Shown here piece after piece: positions 7,072 to 16,789 of a DNA stretch of 64,000 bases. The stretch is taken from contig JAWKTM010000015.1 of NCBI GenBank assembly GCA_041399085.1, positions 73,533 to 137,532 on the forward strand. Reading direction: 5' to 3'. Below the pieces are notes generated by a model. It had not been told where the DNA came from. It was given only the letters and a program-made list of their open reading frames with translations, and searched no databases. Position 1 is the stretch's first letter. Each line of letters starts with the position of its first letter. Origin of the DNA: JAWKTM01 sp041399085 (GTDB lineage: Bacteria > Planctomycetota > Planctomycetia > Pirellulales > Pirellulaceae). The position numbers and the translations under genes are program-made.

Positions 7072-9909
7072 ATGAATCATCCGAATCCTGCCCCGCGGCG
7101 GCCTCCCTGCCACCCGACATCACCGCAGGTTGCCCGCGATACGTGATGCAATTGGCGATGGCTACCGACGCCGATGCCGGAACCGATCCGCTGGACCACC
7201 GAAGCTCGCTCGACCACGCCGGCGCGCGTTTCGTACCGCCGAAACCGCACGACCTGCAGCCGCACTTCCCGCAGCTTGAGATTCTGGACCTGATTGGCGC
7301 GGCGGACGGGAGCGGTCCTGCAGAGGCTCGACAACTCGCCTGGATCGGCTCGTGGCGGCTCCAAGATTTTGCCGTCGACCGCTCGCGATCCCTCGTTCGC
7401 CGAGCGATTTTCGCGCGAGGCCCGGGCGCTCGCGCGGCTCAGCCATCCGAACATCGTGGCCGTCTACGATTCGGGCAACAGCGGCGGCTACTTCTATCTG
7501 CTGATGGAATATGTGGACGGCGTGAATCTGCGCGAAGCGATCGTGGCCAAGACGCTGACTCCGTCGCAGGCGTTGGCCGTGGTGCCGCAGATTTGCGAGG
7601 CTCTGCAGTTCGCTCATGACGAGGGCGTCGTGCATCGGGACATCAAACCTGAGAACGTGCTGCTCGACACGCGCGGCCGCGTGAAGGTGGCCGATTTCGG
7701 TTTGGCCAAGCTGCTGCGGCAACCGGCCGACGACGAGTATCTAACGCATACGCATCAAGTGATGGGGACGCCGCGATACATGGCCCCGGAGCAGATGGAA
7801 GGCTCGCGGGCCGTCGATCATCGGGCGGACATCTATTCGCTGGGCGTGGTGTTTTACGAGCTGCTGACGGGCGAGTTGCCGCTGGGCAGCTTCGATCCGC
7901 CGTCGAAGAAGGCCCGAGTCGACGCGCGGTTGGATCAAGTGGTGCTGCGAACTTTGGCCAAGGAGCCGGACCGGCGGTATCAGCGTGCGGGCGAAGTGAA
8001 GACCGATGTCGAGACGATCTCGGGCGTGCCGGTACGAATCTTGGCGGGGCACGGTCGCGAGTGGCGAAGCGAGGCCGAATGGTTTGGCGTGCCGCTGGTT
8101 CACATCGCCACGGGAATCGATCCCCGCACGGGACGCAAACGCGTGGCTCGCGGCGTGATTGCCATCGGCGACGTGGCGCTGGGCGGCGTTGCCATGGGCG
8201 GCGTCGCTTGCGGCGGCATCACGCTCGGTGGCGTCTCGGCCGGATTGATCTCGTTGGGAGGTCTGGCCAGCGGTCTGCTGTTGGCGATCGGCGGCGCGGC
8301 CATCGGAGGCGGATTATCCATCGGCGGACTCGCCATCGGCGACGTGGCGATCGGCGGCTGTGCCATCGGGCAATATGCGTATGGCGGCGGAGCGTTTGGA
8401 TACTATGTGTATGGACCAATGGACCATGAGACGCGGGCCGTCGAACTTATGCGAGGCGGTCCCCTGGGACTTCTGCAATTCGCGGCCCAGGATCTTTGGT
8501 TCCGCGGAACCTGTATGTTCGCCACGGCACTTGTGTTATTAACAACCATGATCGTCGTCAGCACCGCCTCGCCAAACCGAAAGAAAGGAGATAGGGATGA
8601 GAAATCCAGTGAGCCGCCGGCCAAACCGTTCTTCATTCCCTTGTTGGCGATCTTCAATATTGTGATCGGACTGCTTAGCCTCGTCTTAATCTCGGTCGAC
8701 TTAGTAAGACCGCTCGATCCGAATGATTCTTTGGATCAGATCGCCGCTAATAGTATGGTCTATCAGTTCTGGAATCCGATCAGCCAATTGATCGGTTACT
8801 TTACAAGTGTCGCGTTAATCCTGGGCGGAATCGGCTTGCTGTCCTGGCGGGCCTGGGCGCGGCGACTCACACTTTGGTCGGCCATTGTGATGCTCGGTTC
8901 GTTTCTGGTCGAGCTGCCTTTTGTGATGGCTTATACGGGTCTGCCCATCCTGCAAGACGCCATGCGAGGCGACGCTGAATTCCCGGCCGAAGTTGCCGTG
9001 CCGAGTGCCTTGGCGTTAGTGGGAGGGATGCTCGCGTTCGGCCTGTTGTACAACGTGCTCTTGCTAGTCGCGATGTCGCGACGGTCGGTTGTCGAGGCGT
9101 GCGAATATGATGATTCGAGCCAACCGTCGCGCGGCAAGGCCGTTCTTCCGCCCAAACGCCGTCCCGCCGGTGTATGGTGGGGCGTCGCGGCCCTATGCGT
9201 GTTGTTGTGTTGTCCCATCAGTGTCGTGGCACTCGCTGTGATCGGCGCCGTTGGCTTCAGCACGGACACGCTTGATCAAGGATCCCCGGCCGATTATGCG
9301 CCGGCCGAACGTGAGGATGTATCCACATCGCAGGAGTTTTCGGAACTCGGCACGGGGAACATCATCTTCACAAATGACGGTCCCCAGTTTCGCGCCAGCT
9401 TCGCCAATACGTTGGGCCTAACACCCGCCCAGCATCAAGCTGCCAATGAAGCGCTAGCCGCGATGTACGAAAAGTATTTGGATTGGGAATCAGAGCATCG
9501 CACAATGACCGTGAACGGGGATTATCAAGTTACCACGATTGAACCAATGCCCGAAGACAAACGCCGCGAGCTGGAGCATGAGCTGTGGACCAAATTGGAC
9601 GCCGCGATCCCGTCGTCACAAAGTCAGAAGCTCGCACGGCTCAACGTCCCGGTCTTTTCCCTGGGCCCGCAAAGCGGTCGCTTGAGTCTGCTCGTTCAAC
9701 CCGGCCTATTGGGCTGGGGCGAATATGGTGCAAAAGTCAGCATTCGCCGCATGGGAAGCTGGTACGAATGGAACGTCCAAGTCGGTGGCCGTTTGGATTT
9801 CGATGAAAGCGGCCCGCAACTGCCCCACTACTACCAACGATTCTGGCGCGAGCCAACAACGCACGACACCTCGAACACGCCCGGTTCCCAGACCACCGAC
9901 TCGCCGTAG
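7072..9909 (+). CDS. Ser/Thr protein kinase with Gly-rich repeats and membrane segments; N-terminal part frameshifted
   Basis: From about 7390 to the stop the frame is open and shows a Hanks-type kinase: FSREARALARLSHPNIVAVY, hinge MEYVDGVNL, catalytic HRDIKPENVLL, DFGLAKLL, and APEQ in MAPEQMEGS. About 90 bases of kinase tail lead into a block of 5-6 residue repeats of the form (A/L)(I/L)GG(V/L)A (about 8150-8405), then four or five hydrophobic segments (about 8500-9260) and a C-terminal domain with a Leu/Ala helical region. Upstream, from the ATG at 7072, the usual planctomycete head (MNHPNP, Cys-rich ribbon, AGxCPRxVMQLA) and Gly loop (LEILDLIG) are readable only by switching frames. The active-site Lys is in KILPS. 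It should be a membrane-bound signalling kinase paired with the broken ECF sigma gene upstream. Confidence 0.85.
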
Positions 9910-10379
9910 CAAGTTGTCTTTTGCTTCGAAGGCTCGTCAGAATTCGCTGTCGAGCAATGGTTTCGGAAATTCTTTTCAACCGATCGAACTCGCTGACGGT
10001 GAGTTCACGCCAGCAGTGACGGATCGCCGCCACGATTTGTCATCACATAAGCAGTGGCATTCGTATGGTTCTTGTTAGTGACGCAGGATCCAATCCATTT
10101 TCAGTCCGACCTTGCATTCGTCGTGAGGCTCCCACACCAGTATGGTTGAAAGACACCCACAACGTTATCCCTCTGACACAACCTTGTCATGCGGACAGGT
10201 TAGAATCCAGTTAAAAAGGTCTAACTCTTTACCTTTCCATGCGGAAGCCCTCGGCACGTAGCATGCCCCGACGCCCCCTCCGCATTCACCTTGCGGAATA
10301 CTTAGCTTACGTTGCTCATAACCTGGCGATTCTGGATGCACCGAAAGCTTTGTGAGCCAAGACGCGTTTCGTCGTCTGA
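9910..10379. other. stretch without a supported gene
   Basis: These 470 bases follow the kinase. On the minus strand a short open frame around 9940-10033 begins MAAIRHCWRELTVSEFDR, but it runs into the kinase coding region and has no partner motif. I see no terminator hairpin or RNA gene. The 5' part of the next, frameshifted, membrane-protein gene may extend into it. Confidence 0.4.
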
Positions 10380-11030
10380 ATGCGGCTCAATTTCGCGATG
10401 GTCGATGAACTGAACGATAGCTACGAAGCTCCGATGTTCATGTCGGCGATGGCGGTTCCAGCTTATGCCGCGCCCATGACGGCAATGGTTCAGCTCGCGT
10501 CGATGTTTCAACATGTCAACTCGGTTGGTGCCGCATTCGCGCTGCTGGCCTTGGCGCTGGGGCGAACATCGGACTCGTCGTCTGGATGAGCCGTGTCTAC
10601 GGGTGGAAACAATCAGCCGCCTGGTTTGCGCTATCAGTCGGGGTCGTCATTGGCTTGGTTTATGGTTTCGACAAACCGCTTGTATCCGCACGGTGTGGAG
10701 CCCGTCGGGCATACCCATGCCTTTGACGACTATTGTGCGCCATTCCAAACACACTATCAGAAACCCGATGTCATTGGTATGGAGAATTTTTTCCGAGAAG
10801 CTCGCGCCGCAGAGATCATCGCCAGGTGCGCGACGGGAATGTTTCTAACAACGGGGCTGGATTTGGCTCGCTGGGGTATCGTGCTGCCCGGATCCGAACT
10901 GGGAGGCATCGCTTTGGTCGGCTTGCTGGCGATGAGCGTTTTCGGTTGTTACATCTACTATCCAGAGCCGCGCGAGTTCTTTGACGAGATGAAAATGGTC
11001 AACGCCGAAGTCGCCTCGGCAGCGCCGTGA
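10380..11030 (+). pseudogene. membrane protein (permease-like) gene, frameshifted
   Basis: Hydrophobic coding segments continue through three frames: MFMSAMAVPAYAAPMTAM and FQHVNSVGAAFALLALALG (to about 10560), then ANIGLVVWMSRVYGW with AAWFALSVGVVIGLVYGFDK (about 10568-10680), then YPHGVEPVGHTHAFDDYCAP and a last stretch with two hydrophobic segments (ARWGIVLPGSELGGIALVGL, then SVFGCYIYYPEP) ending at 11030. The assembled product is a polytopic membrane protein with a HTHAFD loop, reminiscent of predicted metal or heavy-metal efflux permeases, but I am not sure of the family. At least two frame changes are required. Confidence 0.5.
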
Positions 11031-11118
11031 GCCGCGCATTACACCGCATGAAACTCGCCTATTCGCAACAGTGACTAGTTGCAGCGCAACATGACTTCAA
11101 CTAACACACGCGCGCACC

Positions 11119-11148
11119 AAAACAATCGCCATGCGATTACATGGCGAT
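11119..11148 (-). terminator. intrinsic terminator of the tad operon
   Basis: On the minus strand a perfect 9-bp stem, ATCGCCATG (11148-11140) with CATGGCGAT (11133-11125) around a 6-base loop, begins 5 bases after the DUF192 stop and is followed by TGTTTT. This is the clearest rho-independent terminator in the window and marks the end of the long Tad pilus transcript. Confidence 0.8.
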
Positions 11149-11152
11149 GAAT

Positions 11153-11518
11153 TCAACTCGCGCATGGCACGGGTACCGATACCAAACGGCGGTTGATCGT
11201 CCAGTCAATTGGCGACGGCGACGCGACCTCGACAATTGCATGCGTACCATGAGGTCCGCGCAATGTTTTCCACGGAACGATTTCACGATGGAAGGCGATA
11301 ATGTGGCCCTCGCGATCCAGCATCACCACGTCGATCGGAAACCACATCCAGTGAGTGTGGATCGAGCGACAGGGAGCTAAGAGCAGACCTTCGTTGGGTG
11401 CGAGTGGTCGATGGAATTGCAGCCCTCGGAATCGCTTCCAGAAGGTATCCGCGACCTCTAAGTTCGCCACGATTATCTCACCACTGTCGGCATCAAGTAG
11501 TTGGCCCCCAAAATTCAT
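11153..11518 (-). CDS. DUF192 family protein
   Basis: This 121-residue protein has the DUF192 features: VADTFWKRFRGLQFHRPL near the start, then LLLAPCRSIHTHWMWFPIDV, where the Cys and the H-T-x-W/F pattern are family hallmarks, and VVMLDREGHIIAF. Members elsewhere are often exported or lipoprotein-anchored, but no signal peptide is seen here, so this copy is probably cytoplasmic. Its start lies 2 bases after the tadC stop and it is the last gene before the operon terminator. It is therefore co-transcribed with the Tad genes and may act in the assembly or regulation of the pilus, but its molecular role is unknown. Confidence 0.85.
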   Translation of the reverse strand: MNFGGQLLDADSGEIIVANLEVADTFWKRFRGLQFHRPLAPNEGLLLAPCRSIHTHWMWFPIDVVMLDREGHIIAFHREIVPWKTLRGPHGTHAIVEVASPSPIDWTINRRLVSVPVPCAS

Positions 11519-11520
11519 TG

Positions 11521-12453
11521 TTAGAAATTCCGCACCTGGATAAACGTCTCGGCCATTTTGAACAATTGCACAAACGCAGGACCGAGTGTCCAGACGAATA
11601 ATCCCGGCAGAAAACAGACGACCAAGGGAATAACGCGTTTTGTTGGTAGGGCGTTGGCGAAGGCGATTGCTCGTTCGCGTCGCCGTGCCCGCACATCGTC
11701 GGCTTGCTGTCGCAATACGCGCGCGATTCCCATCCCCAGTTGCTCGGCTTGTACCAGAGCGGAGACGAAGACGGAAACCGACGGTAGGTCGATCCGCGTG
11801 GAGAGTCGTCGCAGGCTTTCAACACGGGCGCGTCCCGCCAACAAATCCGCCTGGAACATCTGAAATTCCGTTGCCAGTGGCCGCCCCGACAGTCGCGTTT
11901 TGAGAATGCGAGTCAGCGCCGCATCGAACCCAAGCCCCGCTTCGCTCAATGTCGAGAGCAACTCCAACGCCAAGGGCAAATCCTGCTCGACCAATTCCAC
12001 ACGCTGGCGACGCGATCGGCGTACGAAGAGCCACGGACCGCTGCCGATTATCACACATATAAGCCACGGCGCGACCCAGACGACGGGCAAGAAAGTTTCG
12101 CCCACTCCGCCCGGCACCAACACTGCGGTCTGTTCCATGAATTGCTGCAAACCCGAAAAGGTAAACGCCAATGCGATTGCCAGTCCCAAACCGATGCAGA
12201 AACCGGTTGCCAAGAGGAACCATTGCGGGGCAGCGCCGCCGCGAAAGCCGGCCCGATAGAGCCAGCGTCCAAGTCCTCCGATCCGATCAACTTCTCCAAC
12301 CGCGGCAAGACGGCCAACGGTCGTTGAATTAGGCTGGGTTGTCTGATACCAACGCTCGCGCGCTTTGGATTGCAACCACATCCACCGCCATGCCAGAACA
12401 ACGGCAAGTAACAATCCTGTTAGGACGAGTAACGGGAGAGCAATATGATACAT
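11521..12453 (-). CDS. tadC: Tad pilus inner-membrane platform protein TadC
   Basis: This 310-residue type II secretion F-family protein has an N-terminal membrane segment (LPLLVLTGLLLAVVLAWRWM), a second hydrophobic pair around residues 75-145, the T2SSF domain core (QDLPLALELLSTLSEAGLGFDAAL, about residue 160) and a C-terminal membrane segment (VIPLVVCFLPGLFVWTLGPA). TadB and TadC together form the platform on which the TadA ATPase acts to polymerise Flp pilin. It starts 14 bases after tadB and is followed almost directly by DUF192, so it is translated from the same message. Confidence 0.9.
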   Translation of the reverse strand: MYHIALPLLVLTGLLLAVVLAWRWMWLQSKARERWYQTTQPNSTTVGRLAAVGEVDRIGGLGRWLYRAGFRGGAAPQWFLLATGFCIGLGLAIALAFTFSGLQQFMEQTAVLVPGGVGETFLPVVWVAPWLICVIIGSGPWLFVRRSRRQRVELVEQDLPLALELLSTLSEAGLGFDAALTRILKTRLSGRPLATEFQMFQADLLAGRARVESLRRLSTRIDLPSVSVFVSALVQAEQLGMGIARVLRQQADDVRARRRERAIAFANALPTKRVIPLVVCFLPGLFVWTLGPAFVQLFKMAETFIQVRNF

Positions 12454-12467
12454 AGTGTGTTCTCCGC

Positions 12468-13325
12468 TTAGAACCTGGGCTTGCTAATCAGGTTCATCCA
12501 CACAATGCCGACTGCTTGCAATATAACCGATCCGGCGACAAACCAGCTTCCTATTGGCGAACGAACAAAGTCCTCCATTTGGTCAGGACCATTACGCCAG
12601 ACAATGACGGCAATGAAATAGGTCAAGCCCACAATGGCCAGCGTCGAGAACTGGGATTGCGCTGTGTTTGAGCGAATGCGGCGCGAAATGTCGATGCGGT
12701 CGCGTATCGTTCTCCCAACCGTTGTCAATGTCGACGAGAGTTTCCCGCCCACCTCCCAGTGGACTGAGAGTGCGGAAGTAAACAGTAGGAAAGTCTCCAG
12801 CGGAACTCGCTGAGCTAGAGATCGAAAGACTTCGGCCGGTTCATCCCCCAGTCGAATTCGTCCGGCGACTTCTTCCAGATAGGGCCGCAACGGTGAACGG
12901 CATTCCGTAATTGCCGCTTCGATTGCCGTGCCAACACTAGCGCCGGCACCCACCGCACCGATCATGATGTCGATGGCATCGGCCAGTTGCGTTTCCAAGA
13001 CGGCGACATGACGCGCTGCGAGGAAGGATTCGATCTGGCTCGCCAGCAGGCCAAACATCAAGCCCAGTGCAACCACATAGGGCAAGGAAAGCTGGAACAC
13101 GAGCGCCACGACGGTGGCGACAGCCAATGCCAAAGCCCAGGGGGCCCAAATCCAACGGCGATGGAGTCGACGCGTGCCGACGCGGACAGGGTCTTGCGGG
13201 GCCAGCCTGCCGTCGACTTCTGCTAGCCGTTGCCATGCCAGTTCCCGTTGACGCATACCGCGCCAACCAGCCGCGACCAGCGCAACCAGCGTTAGCCAGC
13301 CGAAAAACAAAGTCACCTGCAACAC
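12468..13325 (-). CDS. tadB: Tad pilus inner-membrane platform protein TadB
   Basis: This is a type II secretion F-family protein of 285 residues if translation starts at the GTG at 13325, 4 bases past the tadA stop; a longer upstream reading would overlap tadA by over 300 bases and is not credible. It has an N-terminal membrane segment (LFFGWLTLVALVAAGW), two more around residues 60-95, the domain core QLADAIDIMIGAVGAGASVG with RLGDEPAEVFRSLAQRVPLE, and two C-terminal membrane segments (STLAIVGLTYFIAVIVW and the last 25 residues). It pairs with TadC in the assembly platform. Confidence 0.88.
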   Translation of the reverse strand: MLQVTLFFGWLTLVALVAAGWRGMRQRELAWQRLAEVDGRLAPQDPVRVGTRRLHRRWIWAPWALALAVATVVALVFQLSLPYVVALGLMFGLLASQIESFLAARHVAVLETQLADAIDIMIGAVGAGASVGTAIEAAITECRSPLRPYLEEVAGRIRLGDEPAEVFRSLAQRVPLETFLLFTSALSVHWEVGGKLSSTLTTVGRTIRDRIDISRRIRSNTAQSQFSTLAIVGLTYFIAVIVWRNGPDQMEDFVRSPIGSWFVAGSVILQAVGIVWMNLISKPRF

Positions 13326-13329
13326 CGTC

Positions 13330-14730
13330 TCAAGCTCCCGGCTGGAACAGCGACATTGGCACGTCGAAGCTCTCGGCTCGCATCTGTTCGACCACGCGAG
13401 GCACGATTCCGGTTGCCACGAACTCACCTGCCAACCGCTTGCCTTGTCGCCCGCGCGATCGAAACACGAAGACTTCTTGCAGTTGCGGCGTGTCTCCTTC
13501 CATGCCAGTGATTTCAGCCAGACTCTGGACGCGCCGCACACCATCCTCACAACGTCGAATGTGTACGACCAACTGAATCGCCGAAACAATCTGTTCGCGA
13601 ATCGCGCGCGACGGTAAATCAAGCCCCGCCATGAGGACCATCGTCTCCAGCCGCGACAGAGCATCGCGCGGGCTGTTTGCGTGGATCGTGGTTAAGCTGC
13701 CGTCGTGGCCCGTGTTCATGGCTTGCAGCATGTCGAGCGCCTCGCCGCCGCGAACTTCGCCCACAATGATGCGGTCCGGCCTCATGCGCAACGCGTTAAT
13801 CACAAGATCGCGAGCGGCTATGCGCCCCAAGCCTTCGACATTCGGCGGCCGTGTTTCCATGCGGACCACATGCTCTTGATCGAGTATCAATTCCGCCGCA
13901 TCTTCGATCGTCACGATCCGCTCGTGGTTCGGTATTGCCTCGGCGATGGCTCCCAGAAAGGTCGACTTGCCCGAGCCAGTGCCGCCCGAGATGAGAATGT
14001 TCTTGCGGCCTCGAACAACCCATTCCATCAGTTCACGCATGGCAGGCGAGAACATCCCCAACTCCATCAAATCATCGCGACGCAGACGACGCCGACCGAA
14101 TCGGCGAATCGATAGTGTCGGTCCGTCGATGGTCACCGGCGGCAACGTAGCGTTGACGCGGCTGCCATCGGGAAGACGGGCGTCGACCATGGGCGAACCT
14201 TCATCGATCCGTCGGCCGACTCGGGCAGCAATCCGCTGGATGATCCGCACAAGATGTTCGCTATCTCGAAAACGGACGTCGGTTTTCTCGAGTCGTCCGA
14301 AACGTTCGATAAACACACGCTGGGGACCATTAACCAAGACGTCGGTCACGGCCGGATCGGCCAGCAGCGGCGCCAGCGGTCCGACGCCCAGCGTTTCTTC
14401 TAGTAGATCATCCACCATCTGGCGTCGTTCGATGTCGTTCAGGGCCAGGTCCTGTCCAGCAAGCGCCTGATCGACAAAGTCCTCGACCACCTCCGCCAAC
14501 TGGTCCTCACTCGCGTTGATCAGGTTGCGACGATCCAAGTCCGAAAGCAACCGTTGATGCAAGTCGGCCTTCACTCGCAGATAGGAAACGGCGCCGTGGT
14601 CACCGGCGGGCATTCCGACCGCGGGCGGCGACATGGCGGTCGTCGTCGTTCGCTTGGTCGTGGTACGAACGTGATCGCGCGGCAGATTCAAAGCGGCTCG
14701 CGAAAGTAGTTGGCGCGGATCTTGGTTCAT
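13330..14730 (-). CDS. tadA: Tad pilus assembly ATPase TadA/CpaF
   Basis: This 466-residue secretion ATPase of the VirB11/CpaF group has an N-terminal domain with LLEETLGVGPLAPLLADPAV and DVLVNGPQRVFIERFGRL, Walker A GGTGSGKSTFLGAI, the Asp box VTIEDAAEL, Walker B RPDRIIVGEVRGGEALDMLQ, and the His box TGHDGSLTTIHANSP. It hydrolyses ATP at the cytoplasmic face to drive Flp pilin polymerisation through TadB/TadC. The length is normal for the family. The ATG at 14730 overlaps the tadZ stop (ATGA), implying translational coupling. A Thr-rich N-terminal tail (TTTKRTTTTAM) is unusual and probably disordered. Confidence 0.95.
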   Translation of the reverse strand: MNQDPRQLLSRAALNLPRDHVRTTTKRTTTTAMSPPAVGMPAGDHGAVSYLRVKADLHQRLLSDLDRRNLINASEDQLAEVVEDFVDQALAGQDLALNDIERRQMVDDLLEETLGVGPLAPLLADPAVTDVLVNGPQRVFIERFGRLEKTDVRFRDSEHLVRIIQRIAARVGRRIDEGSPMVDARLPDGSRVNATLPPVTIDGPTLSIRRFGRRRLRRDDLMELGMFSPAMRELMEWVVRGRKNILISGGTGSGKSTFLGAIAEAIPNHERIVTIEDAAELILDQEHVVRMETRPPNVEGLGRIAARDLVINALRMRPDRIIVGEVRGGEALDMLQAMNTGHDGSLTTIHANSPRDALSRLETMVLMAGLDLPSRAIREQIVSAIQLVVHIRRCEDGVRRVQSLAEITGMEGDTPQLQEVFVFRSRGRQGKRLAGEFVATGIVPRVVEQMRAESFDVPMSLFQPGA

Positions 14731-15991
14731 GTGCCGCTCCGATGTTGCGCGGTGTCGTGTCGAGTGTCTTGAGCCGGCGGATCAATCGGGCTCGGCTCCG
14801 CGGGTGGAAAAGCTGCCGCGTTTGTTTCGTTGCGGCGGAGCGATGCGACTTCGTCCACCAGTCGCCGCAGTGGTCGAACGAATCCACCGAACCCGAAAGA
14901 GACCGACCGGGCGGCGATCGGTTCGCCCGAGTTGGCTGCCGCAACCACCTGTTTATCAAACGGCAAAACGTGATCGACGGGCCGGTTCATCCTGGTCTCG
15001 ATATCCGGGATGGCAAGGCTACCCGCGATCCGCTGCGAGCGGTTGATGATCAGTTTTTGCCGCTCCGACGGAAACCCGATTCGCTCCAACACATCTAGCA
15101 GGGTGACCGCGCCCAGAAGGGTCGGGACGACGTTTTCCACCACGACGTAAGCCCGATCACTTAGGTCAAGCGTTGCGACCACGACTCGATCGAACATCGG
15201 AAAGGTATCCACGATGACGAAATCGTAAGTGCGGCGTGCGAGCGTGATGATGCGCGAAATGAGTGTGTCGTCGACCGCCATCGCCTCGACCGCATCGCGC
15301 GGCGCGGCCAATAGATGGACGCCATATTGCGTCTGGGTTGCGATTTGGCGAATCATCGTTACATCCAAACGATCACGTTCGGCGGCCGCATCGCTTAACG
15401 TCGACTGAGGCTTCACGTCCAGTAGCGCCGCGGCGACTCCCATTTGCAAAGAGCCGTCAATTAGCAGCACACGATTGGGATGCCGCTGAGCCAAGCCGAC
15501 CGCCGTGTTGGCGGCGAGCGTGGATTTGCCGACGCCTCCCTTGTTGCTGATAAAGGTGATGACGCGCCCGAACGTCGTTGACTCGGACCGCACATCGCGG
15601 CCGTTCATCGCTTCCAGGTTATCGAGCAGTGTGCGCAGCTCGGTCGTGGAAATCGGTCGTCGCAGAAAGTCCCGCGTACCGGCTCGCATCGCTTCGATCA
15701 ACACGCTGCTTTCCGACACATCATCGCGAAATCCATTGGGGCGAAAGATTGCCGCCAGCGGAATCGGCGGCGTACCGCCAGACAACTCCTTTGCCAAACG
15801 GCCCACGTCGCCAGGCGTGTCGCCAAACGGCGCGAGAACCAAGCCGGGCGGTTTGGAACGCAACGAGCAGATCGTGATGGTCCGCGGCAACCTCAGCTGC
15901 GGCTGACGTTCGCCCAGCCTCCGGCGGCTGTCTGCAACTCGCCTTGTAATTGAGGATCATCGGTGAGGATGACGATGTCTTGGATGGTCAT
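14727..15991 (-). CDS. tadZ: Tad pilus localisation ATPase TadZ/CpaE, frameshifted near the N-terminus
   Basis: From 15890 down there is a MinD/ParA-type ATPase with the deviant Walker A KGGVGKSTLAANTAV, switch region VLLIDGSLQMGVAAALLD and DFVIVDTFPMFD, preceded by a receiver-like domain (PPGLVLAPFGDTPGD, DFLRRPISTTEL). The only start for that frame is a TTG at 15890, which would cut into the receiver-like domain. The missing first strand is present in another frame from an ATG at 15991 (MTIQDIVILTDDPQLQGELQ) that stops at 15893. One indel near 15893 would rejoin them, giving the usual CpaE architecture. TadZ positions the pilus machine at the cell pole. The Pro-rich C-terminal tail overlaps tadA. 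Confidence 0.85.
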
Positions 15992-16086
15992 GACCGGTTG
16001 CTCAGGCGAAGATACAATGGTGCGTGGCGACGAGTTTTCCGTTGCTCGATCGGTTCCGGGTTGCGGCTCGCAATCTGGAAGCTTGC

Positions 16087-16347
16087 CCCACGTCAGGGAG
16101 TTCAATTCGATTCAAAGCCCATTTTGACGGTGAGAGCTATGCCCGGACGAACCGGTGTCGCTGCCGCAGGGCGCGTTCCGCTGGAAGTGACCGCCGCGGA
16201 AGTGTTATGCCAGAGCGTCGACGAAGTCATTAAGTCCGGCTGAATTGTTCGCGCACATCGAAAGCAAGGTCGGAATGCACGAGCACCCAGCCGACTGGTT
16301 TTGTCTCGCCGAGCACGATCATTATCTGTACGGAGCCCCCAAGCGAA
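16087..16347 (+). pseudogene. antitoxin gene of the AF2212-like family, frameshifted
   Basis: Reading through three plus-strand frames gives an antitoxin of the AF2212-like type: FKAHFDG (about 16112-16132), CPDEPVSLPQG (about 16140-16172), VPLEVTAAEV (about 16178-16210), then ELFAHIESKVGMHEHPADWF and EHDHYLYGAPKR up to about 16347. The AHFDGK..VPDEPVxLP head and the HDHYLYGxPKR tail are both family hallmarks. Such proteins neutralise a PIN-domain toxin, and one follows directly. No single frame is open across it, so it is inactive as written. Boundaries are approximate. Confidence 0.7.
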
Positions 16348-16774
16348 ATGTACGAGAACAATTCGCGATCGGCTGTTTCTGGATGCGGATACTTGCTGGC
16401 TGATTCAACCCTCGCGACCAGTTTCATACGGTTGCTACGGGATTGATGCGGTTGTAAACGGAAGCCGTGAGTTGTGGACCACCGACGCCGTACTCTTGAG
16501 ATCTGTGCTGGGCTTCGGCTCCTGTGGAACGCGACACGGCAATTATCTTTTGGGACCACCCCACTGGGCGATCTCGGGTCTTATCGCGTGGTGTACACGC
16601 CGGCCCCGGAAACCTCGAACGAGCCATGGCACTGTTTCGTCGCGGATGGACAAGGCTTGGAGCCTGGCAGACTGTCTGTCGTTCGTGCAGAAACAAGAGG
16701 GCCTGACCGACGCATTGACCGCCGACCACCACTTCGTGCAAGCCGGGTTTCGGGCGTTGATGTTGGAGGATTGA
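16348..16774 (+). pseudogene. PIN-domain (VapC-like) toxin gene, frameshifted
   Basis: A VapC-like PIN protein can be pieced together across frames in the right order: RLFLDAD (first acidic strand), NGSRELWTTDAVLL, then ERDTAIIFWDHPTG, RVVYTPAPETSNE, AMALFRR, and finally DKAWSLADCLSFV with GLTDALTADHHFVQAGFRAL to the stop at 16774. The conserved acidic residues (D in FLDA, E in SNEAM, D in LADC and TADHHF) that bind metal for RNA cleavage are all encoded. Five or so frame changes are needed. It sits with its antitoxin on the plus strand between tadZ and the TadG-like gene, both on the minus strand. Confidence 0.72.
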
Positions 16775-16789
16775 CCGCATGAACCATCT

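Noticed and set aside
9910..10033. short minus-strand frame beginning MAAIRHCWRELTVSEFDR
   Set aside because: The start looks protein-like, but the frame runs into the kinase gene, is very short and has no partner or motif.
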